DNA from: JAOPZW01 sp963835295
GTDB taxonomy: Bacteria > Actinomycetota > Thermoleophilia > Solirubrobacterales > Solirubrobacteraceae
Assembly: GCA_963835295.1 (NCBI GenBank)
Contig: CAWIEX010000011.1
Span: 992,001 to 1,056,000, forward strand
Length of the DNA stretch: 64,000 nt
Reading direction: 5' to 3'
Program-made: the position numbers and the translations under genes
The notes under the pieces: generated by a model
The model's database searches: none
Told to the model about the DNA's origin: nothing
What the model saw: the letters and a program-made list of their open reading frames with translations, nothing else
In this document: in pieces, positions 53,349 through 62,435 of the stretch
How positions within the stretch are numbered: position 1 is the stretch's first letter
How the letters are laid out: each line of letters begins with the position of its first letter

Positions 53349-55148
53349 GTGAACCCGCGCACCGTGCACCCAGTGCTCGCGCCGTTGCTGGTGGTGATAG
53401 GCCTGCTCGCACTCCCCGCCGCCGCGTTGGCCGTCGGGCCGTGCGTGACGACGCCCGGCGCGGCGAGCGTCGATGGGCGAGTCGACGGCCGGGCGATGAC
53501 GCCGGCAGGGTTCGGCGGGAAGAACAGCGACGTCCGCCTGCTGGAGGCGAGCATCAGAACCGGCACGCACACGATCGACCTGCCCATCGGCCCGTGCAGC
53601 ACCCCGCGCAACTACCCATCGACGTTCAGCGGCTTCGTCACGCCGGTACGCGACGGACGCGGCAGGCCGGCGCTCGGGCACGGCGTGAGCTTCGTCGGTG
53701 TGGCCGGAGGCGACCTGCCGGCGGCGACCGTCGGGCGCAACGGTCTGACGTGGCCCGGAGCGGTGACGATCGCGCCCGGCCAGATCGCCTTTGCCAGCGC
53801 GCGGCTGCGCTTCGCGCGCCCGGGCTCCTACACCTACGGCTTCGAGCCCCGGTACAACGAGCACGTCGCGCCGCCGCCCGACCAGGCGACGCCGTACGAC
53901 GGCCCCGTGGTCGGCTTCGTCGTGGTGGCGACGATACGGGTCACCGGCCGGGCCCTGGCACCGCCCCGCCGGGTCGTGCGCACGCGTCCTCGCGGAGAGC
54001 ACCCGGCGCTCGGCGACGCGGCGCTGCACGACTGCAAGGGTGTCCGTCTCGCCGCAGCGGGCGCGGCCGAGCCCTTCGACGTCGTCGAGCCCGACGTGCT
54101 GTTCGAGGATCTGTTCTCCGCACGCGCGCGGCGCAAGTCGATCTGGTCGATCGCCACCACCGCCCCCGACTGCCTGGAGACCTGGAACCTCGCCTATGAG
54201 TTGCTGAGCGCCGAGGCCCAGGGCGCCGACGAGTTCCGGCGCATCCGCGAGACTGGCTGGCGGGTGGTCTCGGTACGCGCCGGCAGCGCCAGCCGCACCT
54301 ACAGCGGTCGTCACATCCCCGAGGAGGACCGCACCCAGCGGGTTCCGACCTACACGGTGACGCTGCTGCACCGCGGCGGCGACGTGTTCGTGCGCTACGT
54401 GCGCTTCGGCCGCCACGTGCACTACACCTACCAACCAGGGCAGAAGCTGGTCTTCGCGGGCGCAGGGTTCTGCACCGCGGGATTCCTCGTCTTCGAGCCC
54501 CACAGCGGCGACGTGTCGGCGCTCACGGCTGCGCACTGCGCCTCGGTGGCGCGCAACGGGGTGGTCGGATACGTCGGACCGCCGTTCAGCGAGGACAACG
54601 GGGCGCTGGACTTCGCCAAGGTCGCGGTGCCGTGGGCGCGGCCGCAGGACATCGGCGTCCTGCGCCTGCAGGGCTTCGACGACAGCCGCGAGCGCGACGC
54701 GCTGCAGGTGATCGAGCGCGGTGACAAGCTGCCGCTCGTCGTCAAGGGCTACGCGACCACGGCGCAGCTCGTCCCGGGCACCCCGATCTGCCATGCCGGC
54801 TTCAACGGCGGCGCCGACGTCTGCACGAAGCTGCAGGCCATCGTGACGAACGTCCCCGCGGCGCGGGGTCACGGGCCCAGGCACTACAACGCGGGCGGGA
54901 TCCTCGCCTGCCTGCGGCTCAACGACCCGAAGGCTCCTGTCTCCGGCGACAGCGGCGGCCCGTGGTACACGCCACCGGGCCCCGACGGTAGCGTGCTCGC
55001 GGTCGGCATCACCAGCGGGACCTTTCGCCCGGGCGTCGACTGTTTCGTGCCGATCGAGGAGGCCCTGAGGGCGACGGGCTACGTCTGGCCCCCCCGGGGC
55101 CACTGGTCGAGTAGCGAGCCGTTTGAAACCTCGCGCGCGGTGCTCTGA
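53349..55148 (+). CDS. Secreted chymotrypsin-like protease with long N-terminal region
   Basis: 599 residues. A signal peptide (about 1-29) is followed by a 330-residue N-terminal part without recognised domains. The S1-type catalytic region follows: His396 in LTAAHC, Asp421 in GALDFAKV and Ser535 in SGDSGGPWY, plus several cysteines that could pair. The architecture is streptogrisin- or trypsin-like, but the N-terminal region is much longer than a normal prodomain. GTG start at 53349. Confidence 0.78.
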   Translation: MNPRTVHPVLAPLLVVIGLLALPAAALAVGPCVTTPGAASVDGRVDGRAMTPAGFGGKNSDVRLLEASIRTGTHTIDLPIGPCSTPRNYPSTFSGFVTPVRDGRGRPALGHGVSFVGVAGGDLPAATVGRNGLTWPGAVTIAPGQIAFASARLRFARPGSYTYGFEPRYNEHVAPPPDQATPYDGPVVGFVVVATIRVTGRALAPPRRVVRTRPRGEHPALGDAALHDCKGVRLAAAGAAEPFDVVEPDVLFEDLFSARARRKSIWSIATTAPDCLETWNLAYELLSAEAQGADEFRRIRETGWRVVSVRAGSASRTYSGRHIPEEDRTQRVPTYTVTLLHRGGDVFVRYVRFGRHVHYTYQPGQKLVFAGAGFCTAGFLVFEPHSGDVSALTAAHCASVARNGVVGYVGPPFSEDNGALDFAKVAVPWARPQDIGVLRLQGFDDSRERDALQVIERGDKLPLVVKGYATTAQLVPGTPICHAGFNGGADVCTKLQAIVTNVPAARGHGPRHYNAGGILACLRLNDPKAPVSGDSGGPWYTPPGPDGSVLAVGITSGTFRPGVDCFVPIEEALRATGYVWPPRGHWSSSEPFETSRAVL

Positions 55149-55255
55149 CACCGCCGGTCGACGGCCGTTGACGACAAGCGGTAGGAGTGGCTCAATGCCT
55201 GACTGCCGCGACGGGTCCACGGGCGGCCACATCCATCCTTGGGAGGGGATCGAAG

Positions 55256-56074
55256 ATGCGCTCGCAGCGAGGGCTCGTGCTCGCCCGTGCCCTGACGGGC
55301 ACGCTCGCACTGGCAGGGTCGGCCGCCGCCGACACGGACATCCAGGGCAACCCGAACGGGCTTCCCGACCTCGACGTGCGCGCGGGCAAGCTCGCGCCCA
55401 CCGCGGCGCAGCGCAGCGACGTGCGCGACCTCGGCACGCAGGCCACGGGCGACGCCGCGCCGTTCACCAACCCCGCCGGGACGGTGGTCCAGCCCGCGCC
55501 GACGGTGCTCAAGAACCTCATCGACGACTCGGAGGCCACCGACTGGCAGGCGGCGGCCACCCAGGGCGCCGACGGGGCGTGGAACGTCGACGGCCGGCAG
55601 GCGACGATCGACCTCGCGGGCTCGCGCCCGCAGACGATCCGCCACGTCCAGGTCAGCGCGCTGATCGGGCCGGTCTTCGACCCCAACACGCGCTTGGACG
55701 TGTCGCAGAGCCGCTTCACGGCGCTGCGCCAGTTCGAGATCTGGACGTGCAACGACCAGGCCGCCGACTGCTCGCAGGACGACAGCTACCAGCGGGCCTA
55801 CGCCAGCGCATCGGATGCCTTCCCGGCCGACGCGCCCCGCCCGGTGGCGCCGATGATGCTGCTGCGCAACGTCACCTTCTCGCCGGTGAAGGCGACGCAT
55901 CTGCGGATCGTCGCGCGCAACAGCCAGTGCACGGGCGGCCCGGCCTACCAGGGCGAGCAGGACGCCGACCCCAACAACGCGACCGACTGCAATACGGCCG
56001 GCCCGGCCTCGACGCGGTTCGTGCGCGTGGCCGAGGTGCAGGCCTTCGGCGCCAACTCGTCGGCGCAGGGCTAG
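55256..56074 (+). CDS. Secreted protein with discoidin-like C-terminal domain
   Basis: 272 residues with a signal peptide (about 1-25). A short segment LPDLDVRAGKLAPTAAQRS resembles the start of M36 (fungalysin-like) peptidase propeptides of this group. It passes directly into a discoidin-like beta domain (about 85-265, NLIDDSEATDWQAA, SRFTALRQFEIWTCN, NSQCTGGPAYQGEQD). No metallopeptidase HExxH region is present. GGGAGGGG precedes the ATG. May be a binding protein, or a peptidase that has lost its catalytic domain. Confidence 0.6.
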   Translation: MRSQRGLVLARALTGTLALAGSAAADTDIQGNPNGLPDLDVRAGKLAPTAAQRSDVRDLGTQATGDAAPFTNPAGTVVQPAPTVLKNLIDDSEATDWQAAATQGADGAWNVDGRQATIDLAGSRPQTIRHVQVSALIGPVFDPNTRLDVSQSRFTALRQFEIWTCNDQAADCSQDDSYQRAYASASDAFPADAPRPVAPMMLLRNVTFSPVKATHLRIVARNSQCTGGPAYQGEQDADPNNATDCNTAGPASTRFVRVAEVQAFGANSSAQG

Positions 56075-56144
56075 CAGGCCCATCAGAGGCGCGGCCGCCG
56101 GGGTGGGCGGCCGCGCCCGCCCTCGCCGGTAGCGTGCCGCGGCG

Positions 56145-57515
56145 ATGGCGCAGTGGCGCAAGGATTGGCCGGCCGCGGTCGTGCTGGCCGCCCTCGCCGG
56201 CGCGGCGTCGCTGGCGCTGCCGGCCACGCTCGGCTACGACGCGTGGGCGTGGACGGTGTGGGGGCGCCAGCTCGCGCATCTCGACCTGGCCACCACCGCC
56301 GGGCCGTCGTTCAAGCCGCTGCCGGTCCTGGCCCTCGCGCCGCTCTCGGTCCTCGGCGCCGCGACGCCGGTGGCGTGGATGGGGCTCATGCGCGCAGCGG
56401 CGGCGCTCTCGCTCTTGCTCGCCTACCGGCTCGGCGCCCGCCTGGCCGGGCCGCTCGCGGGCGCGGTCGCCGCCGTCAGCCTCGCGCTCAGCGCCGACCT
56501 CTACCGCACCGCGCTGCTGGGCTCGGCCGAGCCGGTGCTCATCGCGCTGACGCTCGGGGCCGCCGAGCGCCACCTGGCCGGTCGCCGCGACTGGGCGCTC
56601 GTCCTCGTGGCGCTGGCCGGGCTCATCCGGCCCGAGGCGTGGGTCCTGCTCGGCGCCTACGGCGTCTTCGTGTGGGTGCGCGAGCCCGGCCTGCGCCCGC
56701 TCGCCGCCGCGGCCGTCGTCCTGCCGCCGGCCCTGTGGCTCGGCCTGGATTGGATCGGCTCCGGTGACCCGCTCCACGCCAGCTCGACGGCGACCTCGGC
56801 CACCGAGGGCAGCGCCGCGAACGCCAAGGTGCCGGCCGTGGAGGTGGTGCGCCGCGCCGCGGACGCGGTCATCGTCCCCACCCTGATCCTCGCCGCGGTC
56901 GGGGTGGCCTTCGCGGTGCGCCGCCGCGATCGCCCGGTGCTGTCGCTCGCGGCGCTGGCCCTGGGCTGGATCGCGGTCGTGGCGGTCATGGCCGAGGCCG
57001 GCTTCACCGGGACCCGGCGCTACCTGGCGGCGCCCGCGGCCGCGCTGTGCGTCGTGGCCGGCGTCGGGCTCGTGTGGCTGCTCGACGCCGTCCACGAGCG
57101 CCGTGTACGGATCGCGCTGGGCGTCGCGGTCGCCCTCCTCGCGCTGGCGCCCGCGCTGCTGCGCGCGCGCGAGGACGCGCGCATGCTCAGCGTCGCGCGC
57201 AGCCAGGCCGACCAGCGCCACGAGCTCGTGCGCGCGCTCGACCGCTCCGGCGGCCGCGCCGCCGTGCTGCGCCCCGGGCGGCCGGCGATCAACCCGTGGC
57301 TGCAGACGGCGCTGGCCTGGGAGCTCGACGTCCCGCTCTCCGGCGTGCAGGCGACCTGGTCGTCGTCGCGCCGGCACCCGCACTGGGCGCCTCCCGCGCT
57401 CGTCTTCCGCGCCCCCGCGCGCCTGGCCGGGCCTCGCCCCGCGATCCCCCGCGGCGTTCACACCGAGGTCGTGACGCGCTCGGGGCGCTGGCGGGTGCTG
57501 CGCGCCGCGGCGTGA
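56145..57515 (+). CDS. Polytopic membrane protein, GT-C-type glycosyltransferase-like
   Basis: 456 residues with about ten membrane segments. The first loop after TM1 contains GYDAWAWTVWGRQLAHLDLA, an acidic loop motif as in GT-C mannosyl- and arabinosyltransferases, and the end is a soluble domain of about 100 residues. Such proteins move sugars from lipid carriers outside the membrane. Start ATG at 56145; the SNF2 gene follows after 28 bases. Confidence 0.68.
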   Translation: MAQWRKDWPAAVVLAALAGAASLALPATLGYDAWAWTVWGRQLAHLDLATTAGPSFKPLPVLALAPLSVLGAATPVAWMGLMRAAAALSLLLAYRLGARLAGPLAGAVAAVSLALSADLYRTALLGSAEPVLIALTLGAAERHLAGRRDWALVLVALAGLIRPEAWVLLGAYGVFVWVREPGLRPLAAAAVVLPPALWLGLDWIGSGDPLHASSTATSATEGSAANAKVPAVEVVRRAADAVIVPTLILAAVGVAFAVRRRDRPVLSLAALALGWIAVVAVMAEAGFTGTRRYLAAPAAALCVVAGVGLVWLLDAVHERRVRIALGVAVALLALAPALLRAREDARMLSVARSQADQRHELVRALDRSGGRAAVLRPGRPAINPWLQTALAWELDVPLSGVQATWSSSRRHPHWAPPALVFRAPARLAGPRPAIPRGVHTEVVTRSGRWRVLRAAA

Positions 57516-57543
57516 GCCCGCATAGGCGCTACCGTTGAGACGG

Positions 57544-59712
57544 ATGGAGCTCGTCGAGGAACGCCCCAACGTCGAGTTGCGGCGTGGCCCCGACGGCCGG
57601 TCGATCGTCGTCCTCTCCTTCCCTTACGACCCGCACATCGTGGCGAGCGTGCGGAGCATCCCCCAGCGGCGCTTCGACTGGGACACGCGCGAGTGGTGGG
57701 CGCCGGTGGACGACTGGGCCGGGGTCCACGTCGCCGAGGTGCTCGAGCGCTTCCCGGAGCTGACCACCAGCGCGCAGGTCGACGCCTGGCTGGCCGCCAT
57801 CGAGCGCCGCTGGGTCGGCATCGTGACCACCACGCGCCACGACGGGCGCGGCTGGTGGGTCCTGCGCACGCGCGCGGGCACGGTGCCCGAGGCGCTGCTC
57901 GAGGGCGCCATCGAGCGCGAGGACGGCGCCCTGCTGGCGCCGCTCACGGCGGCCGGGGCCGAGGCGCTGGCCGATCTGCGCGGCGGCACGCGCATGGACG
58001 GCGCCGCGCGCCGGATCATCGCCTCGCTGGAGCGCGGCGAGGACCCGCCCCCCGCACGGCTCACGGTGAGCGAGACCGTCGACGGGAGCTTCCTGCGCCT
58101 CGAGGTGCTCTGGGACCCCGACGTGGCCGGCGCCTTCGACGCGCTGCCCGGCGCCGTCGGGCCGGGCCACTCGCTGCCCATCGACCCGTGGATCGTCGAG
58201 CCGCTCGACGCCTTCCTGGCCCTGCACGACGTCGCCGTCGACGGGTCGGCGAAGGAGATGCTCGATGAGCTGCGCGCCGAGCACGACGAGGCGCTGACCG
58301 AGATCCGCGCCTCGCGCGCGACGAGCGCCGAGCCGATCGCCGAGACCGCCGCGGTGCTCGGGGGCGAGCTCGCGCCCTTCCAGTGGGCGGGCGTGCGCTA
58401 CGCGCTGCGCGCCCGGCGCGCCTTCCTGGCCGACGAGCAGGGCCTGGGCAAGACGGTCGAGGCGCTGGCGGCGCTCGAGGCCGACGACGCCTACCCCGCC
58501 GTCGTGGTCTGCCCCGCGTCGCTGAAGCTCAACTGGGAGCGCGAGACCGCCAAGTGGCTGCCGCACCGCTCGGTCGCGGTCATCCAGGGCCGGATGCCCG
58601 TCCCGCCGACGGCCGAGATCACCATCCTCAACTACGAGGTCGTGGCCGCCCACCGCGAGACGCTCGGCCGCATGCGCCCGCGCGCGCTGGTCGTCGACGA
58701 GTCGCACCTGTGCAAGAACCCGCAGGCCAAGCGCACCCAGGCGGTGCGGCGCCTGGCCGAGACTGTCGTGCCCGACGGCCTGCGCCTGGCCCTGACCGGC
58801 ACGCCCGTGCTCAACCACGCCGAGGAGCTCATCAGCCAGCTGCGCGTGATCGGGCGCTTGGAGGACTTCGGCTCGGGCGCGCGCTTCGCGCGCCAGTTCC
58901 GCGGCCAGCTCTCCGAGGAGCGACTGCATTGGCATCTGCGCCGGCGCTGCTTCGTGCGCCGCCTGAAGTCCGAGGTCCTCCCCCAGCTGCCGGCCAAGCG
59001 CCAGGTCGTCGTGCCCGTCGCCCTCGACAACGAGCGCGAGTACCGGCTGGCCGAGAACGACGTCATCGCCTGGCTGCGCGAGCAGCCGCTGGACCTGCGC
59101 GAGCTCAACGCCCGCATCGCCGCGACGCTGCGCGCCGAGCGCCTGGCGCAGCTGGGGACCCTGCAGCGCCTCGCGGCCCGCGGCAAGCTCCACGCCGCGC
59201 TGGCCTGGATCCACGACTTCCTCGCCTCGGGCGAGCCGCTCGTCGTCTTCGCGCGCCACATCGAGGTCCAGGAGGCGGTCATGGAGCGCTTCCCGGACGC
59301 GCTGCACCTGCTGGGCCGCGACAAGGCCCCCGACCGCGACGAGTCCGTCCGCGCCTTCCAGGACCCCGACGGCCCGCAGCTCATCGTGTGCGCGACCCGC
59401 GTCGCGGCCCAGGGGATCACGCTCACGCGCGCGTCGAACGTCGCCTTCCTCGAGCTCGAGTGGACGCCGGCGATGCACGACCAGGCCGAGGACCGCCTGC
59501 ACCGCATCGGCCAGCGCGACGCGGTCACCGCCTGGTACCTGCTGGCGGCCGACACGATCGACGAGACCATGGCCCGCCTCATCCATCGCAAGCGCGGCCT
59601 CATCGCCGCCGTGACCGACGGGCGCACCTACGAGAGCGACGGGATGGTCGACGGCGTCGTGCGCGAGCTGCGCGGCGGCAAGCCCTTCCGGCACCTGCGC
59701 AGCGTCGTCTAG
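57544..59712 (+). CDS. SNF2 helicase with HARP-like N-terminal domain (SMARCAL1 type)
   Basis: 722 residues. An N-terminal HARP-like domain (about 20-65, FPYDPHIVASVRSIPQRRFD) precedes a SNF2 motor: motif I DEQGLGKT (297-304), motif II DESH (385-388), LTGTP and the C-terminal helicase half with FARHIEVQEAV and QAEDRLHRIGQRD. SMARCAL1-like enzymes anneal single-stranded DNA and remodel stalled forks. Start ATG at 57544. The opposite strand downstream holds a decayed DUF4177 gene. Confidence 0.88.
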   Translation: MELVEERPNVELRRGPDGRSIVVLSFPYDPHIVASVRSIPQRRFDWDTREWWAPVDDWAGVHVAEVLERFPELTTSAQVDAWLAAIERRWVGIVTTTRHDGRGWWVLRTRAGTVPEALLEGAIEREDGALLAPLTAAGAEALADLRGGTRMDGAARRIIASLERGEDPPPARLTVSETVDGSFLRLEVLWDPDVAGAFDALPGAVGPGHSLPIDPWIVEPLDAFLALHDVAVDGSAKEMLDELRAEHDEALTEIRASRATSAEPIAETAAVLGGELAPFQWAGVRYALRARRAFLADEQGLGKTVEALAALEADDAYPAVVVCPASLKLNWERETAKWLPHRSVAVIQGRMPVPPTAEITILNYEVVAAHRETLGRMRPRALVVDESHLCKNPQAKRTQAVRRLAETVVPDGLRLALTGTPVLNHAEELISQLRVIGRLEDFGSGARFARQFRGQLSEERLHWHLRRRCFVRRLKSEVLPQLPAKRQVVVPVALDNEREYRLAENDVIAWLREQPLDLRELNARIAATLRAERLAQLGTLQRLAARGKLHAALAWIHDFLASGEPLVVFARHIEVQEAVMERFPDALHLLGRDKAPDRDESVRAFQDPDGPQLIVCATRVAAQGITLTRASNVAFLELEWTPAMHDQAEDRLHRIGQRDAVTAWYLLAADTIDETMARLIHRKRGLIAAVTDGRTYESDGMVDGVVRELRGGKPFRHLRSVV

Positions 59713-59739
59713 AAGCCCGCGAGGCGCCGTCGCAGGCGA

Positions 59740-59942
59740 CCACTACCGCCACCCGCCGCTCGAACACGATGACGAGCCCGCTCGTGCCGCCGGGACCGAC
59801 CCGTCCGCCGACCGACGCCGAGGTGATCGACTTCACGTGCCAACAATCCTGCGCGTGCCGGTTGAGGAGTACTTCGAGATCCGAGGTCTTGATTCTTGTC
59901 GCCTATCAAGGTCTCGCGGATCGACTCGACCTTGTACTCATA
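59740..59942 (-). pseudogene. Decayed DUF4177-type gene
   Basis: On the minus strand YEYKVESIRETLIGDKNQDL is followed, after a one-base shift near 59882, by DLEVLLNRHAQDCWHVKSIT and GRVGPGGTSGLVIVFERRV. Together they make a complete DUF4177 domain in two frames. There is no in-frame start codon before YEYK, and the normal stop is missing. Clearly a remnant, with lower GC than neighbouring genes. Confidence 0.72.
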
Positions 59943-60109
59943 GACCTCGCCTGCGGCGATCCATCGCGCTCGGACATCGCGCGCCTGATGAGCCGCCTCG
60001 GCCGCCTGTGCGGGTCGCGCGGCTTCCTGTGCCTGTACGGCTCGAAAAGCCTCACCGAGGGAGGGTGAGCCAGCGACCGGCGCGCCGGCCCCGACGCGAG
60101 CAGTCCGTT

Positions 60110-60160
60110 GAACGAGTGGCGACTTTGTCTGCGTACGGCTGACAAAGTCGCCACTCGTTC
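60110..60160. repeat. Perfect 20-bp hairpin in element D
   Basis: Arms 60110-60129 and 60141-60160 are exact inverted copies, with an 11-base loop. They begin GAACGAGTGGCGAC. Confidence 0.9.
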
Positions 60161-60206
60161 GGCTCGGAGCCGCGTCGCGGGCGTCGGTGCTGCTTTCGGC
60201 TGGACT

Positions 60207-60245
60207 GTCCTGCCTAGAGGTCGTCCTGCGACCTCAGGGCAGGAC
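60207..60245. repeat. Nested hairpin in element D
   Basis: Outer arms GTCCTGCC (60207-60214) and GGCAGGAC (60238-60245) enclose an inner pair AGGTCG (60218-60223) and CGACCT (60229-60234). The inner loop contains the GTCGTCCT-type box shared by the element family. Confidence 0.85.
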
Positions 60246-60397
60246 GGTCGCGACTCGGGCGCCGTCGGCTCCCGCACGCCCGCGGAACAACCGTGCGGCC
60301 GCATCCGCCCTCCCTCGGTGCCCTGGCCGCGGACCGCCGCCAGCGCAGCGCAGGAGAGGGCGTCTGCCGCGGCCCCTCGCGGCACCGATCCAGACGC

Positions 60398-61246
60398 TCA
60401 GAAGCCCGTCAGCCGATCCTGGCGCGAGTCGTTGAGGCTGAGCGTGAGCGTCGGCGGCGGGATCTCGTGCGTGTCGCTGGTGGGGATCACCGCGGTGCCG
60501 ACCGAGAAGTACTCGAGGACGTGCGCGCTCCAGCCGTGGTTGCCCTCGACGAGCTGGACGCCCACGACTCCCTCGGCCTCGAGCGCCTCCGCCTCGGCCT
60601 GCATGCGCTCCATGGCCAGCTCGCGCGCGTCGTAGAGGGCCTGGGTGAAGTTGGGCATCTCCACGTTGCGCCCGACGCGGCGCATCCACGTCCGCAGGCC
60701 CTGGTGGGCGACGTGGTAGACGCAGGTCCCCATGACCATGCCGACCGGCCGGTAGCCGGCGGAGAGCAGCGTGTAGAAGTCCTGCCCCGAGAGGTCGCTC
60801 GTGAAGGGCCGGCCGTTGGGGGCGCGGTGCAGCTCGCCCTCGCGGTGGCGCACGGCGGTGCCGATGGCGACGAACTCGGCGAGGTCGTTGCCCCACGCAC
60901 GGCGGCTGACCTCCAGGCGGACGGCCACGATCCCGTCGGCGCCGAGCTGGTCGGCCTCCTCCTCCATGCGCGTCATCGCGAGCTCGCGCGCGTGGTACAT
61001 GGCCTGGGTGAGGACGTCCATCTCCTGGTTGCGGCTCCACGCCCCCATCTGAAACCCGATGTGGTAGATCGAGGTCCCGACGACCAGCCCCAGCGGCTCG
61101 AAGCCGGCGGCCCGCACGAGCAGGAACTCGTTGACCGTCAGGTCGCTGGTGAACAGCGAGCGATCGCGCATCCGCTCCAGGCGCTCGCGCCCGTGCTCTG
61201 GCACGCCGGCCAGCGAGGTGGGGTCGTAGGGCTCCTGCTCGCTCAT
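60398..61246 (-). CDS. Tandem YbjQ/UPF0145-like protein 1
   Basis: 282 residues with two heavy-metal-binding/YbjQ-like domains. Domain 1 starts FTSDLTVNEFLLVRAAGFEP and has YHARELAMTRMEEEADQLGA; domain 2 starts FTSDLSGQDFYTLLSAGYRP with YDARELAMERMQAEAEALEA. Each ends with a GTAV strand. No signal or membrane segment. Start ATG at 61246 in an ATGA overlap with protein 2. Function of the family is unsettled; it is often called putative metal-binding. Confidence 0.7.
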   Translation of the reverse strand: MSEQEPYDPTSLAGVPEHGRERLERMRDRSLFTSDLTVNEFLLVRAAGFEPLGLVVGTSIYHIGFQMGAWSRNQEMDVLTQAMYHARELAMTRMEEEADQLGADGIVAVRLEVSRRAWGNDLAEFVAIGTAVRHREGELHRAPNGRPFTSDLSGQDFYTLLSAGYRPVGMVMGTCVYHVAHQGLRTWMRRVGRNVEMPNFTQALYDARELAMERMQAEAEALEAEGVVGVQLVEGNHGWSAHVLEYFSVGTAVIPTSDTHEIPPPTLTLSLNDSRQDRLTGF

Positions 61247-62052
61247 GGGACCTCCCGGTCCAGTGGTAGGGCGATGTACTTCGCCGGCGGCGGCGCGTCG
61301 TGGCGCACCTCGACGATGGCGGTGCCGAGTACGTGCAGCTCGATGATCAGGTCGCGGTAGGTCATCCCGCCGGCGTCGCGGTCGCGCGTCTGCTCCCTGC
61401 GCTCGAGCGTGACGCCGACGACGCCATGAGCGTGGAGCGCGTGGGCCTCGCGGGTGACGCGCTCCATGGCCAGCGCCCTGGCGTCGTACATGCCGCGCGT
61501 GTAGTCGGGCAGCTCCTGGTTCTGGCGCCCCGAGAAGAGGCCCGACGAGCGCGCCTGCTGCCCGTACCCCGAGACGACGTAGGCGACCGTCGAGCCCGCG
61601 ACCAGCCCGACCGGCCAGAAGCCGTGGCGCACGAGCTTGGCAAAGTCCTGGCCGGAGAGGTGCGAGAGCACCGGCGCGTCCTCGATGTCGTAGCGCTCGG
61701 AGTGCACCGCGGTGCCGATGGCCACGAACTCGACCAGGCCCGCGGCCCAGTCGTAGCCCCCGCGCTTCAGGCGCAGGCCGACCACCGCATCGGCTCCCAC
61801 GGCGACAGCCTCGTCGCGCAGGCGGCTGAGGGCGAGCGAGCGCGCGTCGTTCCACGCCGCGGTCTGGGTCTCGAGCTCGAAGGTGTCGCCCTCGCGCAGC
61901 GACCCCGTCCACCCGAGCTGCCCCCACGGCATCGACTGCCAGCCCACCTGGTAGAAGCAGCTGCCCATCACCTGCGCGATCGGCGTGAAGCCGGCCTCGC
62001 GGACCACGAAGGCCTCGGCCACGCTCAGATCCGAGCTGAAGGGCCGCGCCAT
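61243..62052 (-). CDS. Tandem YbjQ/UPF0145-like protein 2
   Basis: 269 residues, the same two-domain plan as its neighbour: FSSDLSVAEAFVVREAGFTP and NDARSLALSRLRDEAVAVGA in domain 1, LSHLSGQDFAKLVRHGFWPV and YDARALAMERVTREAHALHA in domain 2. The two genes are a duplication, translationally coupled. Start ATG at 62052 overlaps the upstream stop (TGATG). Confidence 0.7.
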   Translation of the reverse strand: MARPFSSDLSVAEAFVVREAGFTPIAQVMGSCFYQVGWQSMPWGQLGWTGSLREGDTFELETQTAAWNDARSLALSRLRDEAVAVGADAVVGLRLKRGGYDWAAGLVEFVAIGTAVHSERYDIEDAPVLSHLSGQDFAKLVRHGFWPVGLVAGSTVAYVVSGYGQQARSSGLFSGRQNQELPDYTRGMYDARALAMERVTREAHALHAHGVVGVTLERREQTRDRDAGGMTYRDLIIELHVLGTAIVEVRHDAPPPAKYIALPLDREVP

Positions 62053-62435
62053 CAGCCCTCCAGCAGGCGCGCCAGCGCCTGGCGCCCGCGCTCGCTGCGC
62101 TCCGCCTCCTCGACCAGGTCCTGCGAGAGCGCCCCGATCCAGGCGTCGACATCGAGCTCCTGGGTCTTCAGCGCGATCCCGCGGACGACCGAGCGCCGGC
62201 GGCACGTCACGCGCCCGCGCTCGGCCTCGGCCTCGTAGCGCTGGTCGCCCAGCGTGACCTCGATGCGGCGCACGCGCTTGCGCCCACCGAGCAGGCCGCC
62301 CCGGCGCTCGACCTCGACCTGGTCGGGCAGGGCTCCCTCGAGCCTCACGGCGAGCGCCTCGACGAAGGCGTCGAGGTCGCCGCTGTCGGCCCGCAGCGAC
62401 GCCGCCAGGAGGTCGAGGTCGTCGGGGCCGGTCAT
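62052..62435 (-). CDS. Small protein of the YbjQ-like operon
   Basis: 127 residues. Central part is basic and beta-like (VEVERRGGLLGGRKRVRRIEV, LGDQRYEAEAERGRVTCRRR); the ends are helical and acidic. No known family. Both junctions are TGATG, so it is coupled to the acyl-CoA dehydrogenase gene before it and YbjQ-like protein 2 after it. May be a shared cytoplasmic partner. Confidence 0.6.
   Translation of the reverse strand: MTGPDDLDLLAASLRADSGDLDAFVEALAVRLEGALPDQVEVERRGGLLGGRKRVRRIEVTLGDQRYEAEAERGRVTCRRRSVVRGIALKTQELDVDAWIGALSQDLVEEAERSERGRQALARLLEG

Larger units (their letters stand above)
60045..60320 (+). repeat. Intergenic palindromic element, copy D
   Basis: The gene-free interval 59713-60397 holds the DUF4177 remnant and this element. 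The left end reads AAAAGCCTCACCGAGGGAGG and the right end CCCTCCCTCGGTG (60308-60320), inverted copies over 13 bp that align with the other copies. Inside are two separate hairpins (see next two entries) and the GGTCGTCCTGCGACCT box. More divergent than copies A-C. Confidence 0.65.

Noticed and set aside
59769..60068. A 99-codon plus-strand frame starting MTSPLVPPGP
   Set aside because: It lies opposite a readable DUF4177 remnant, runs into element D and has mixed codon use; it is most likely a shadow of the decayed gene.
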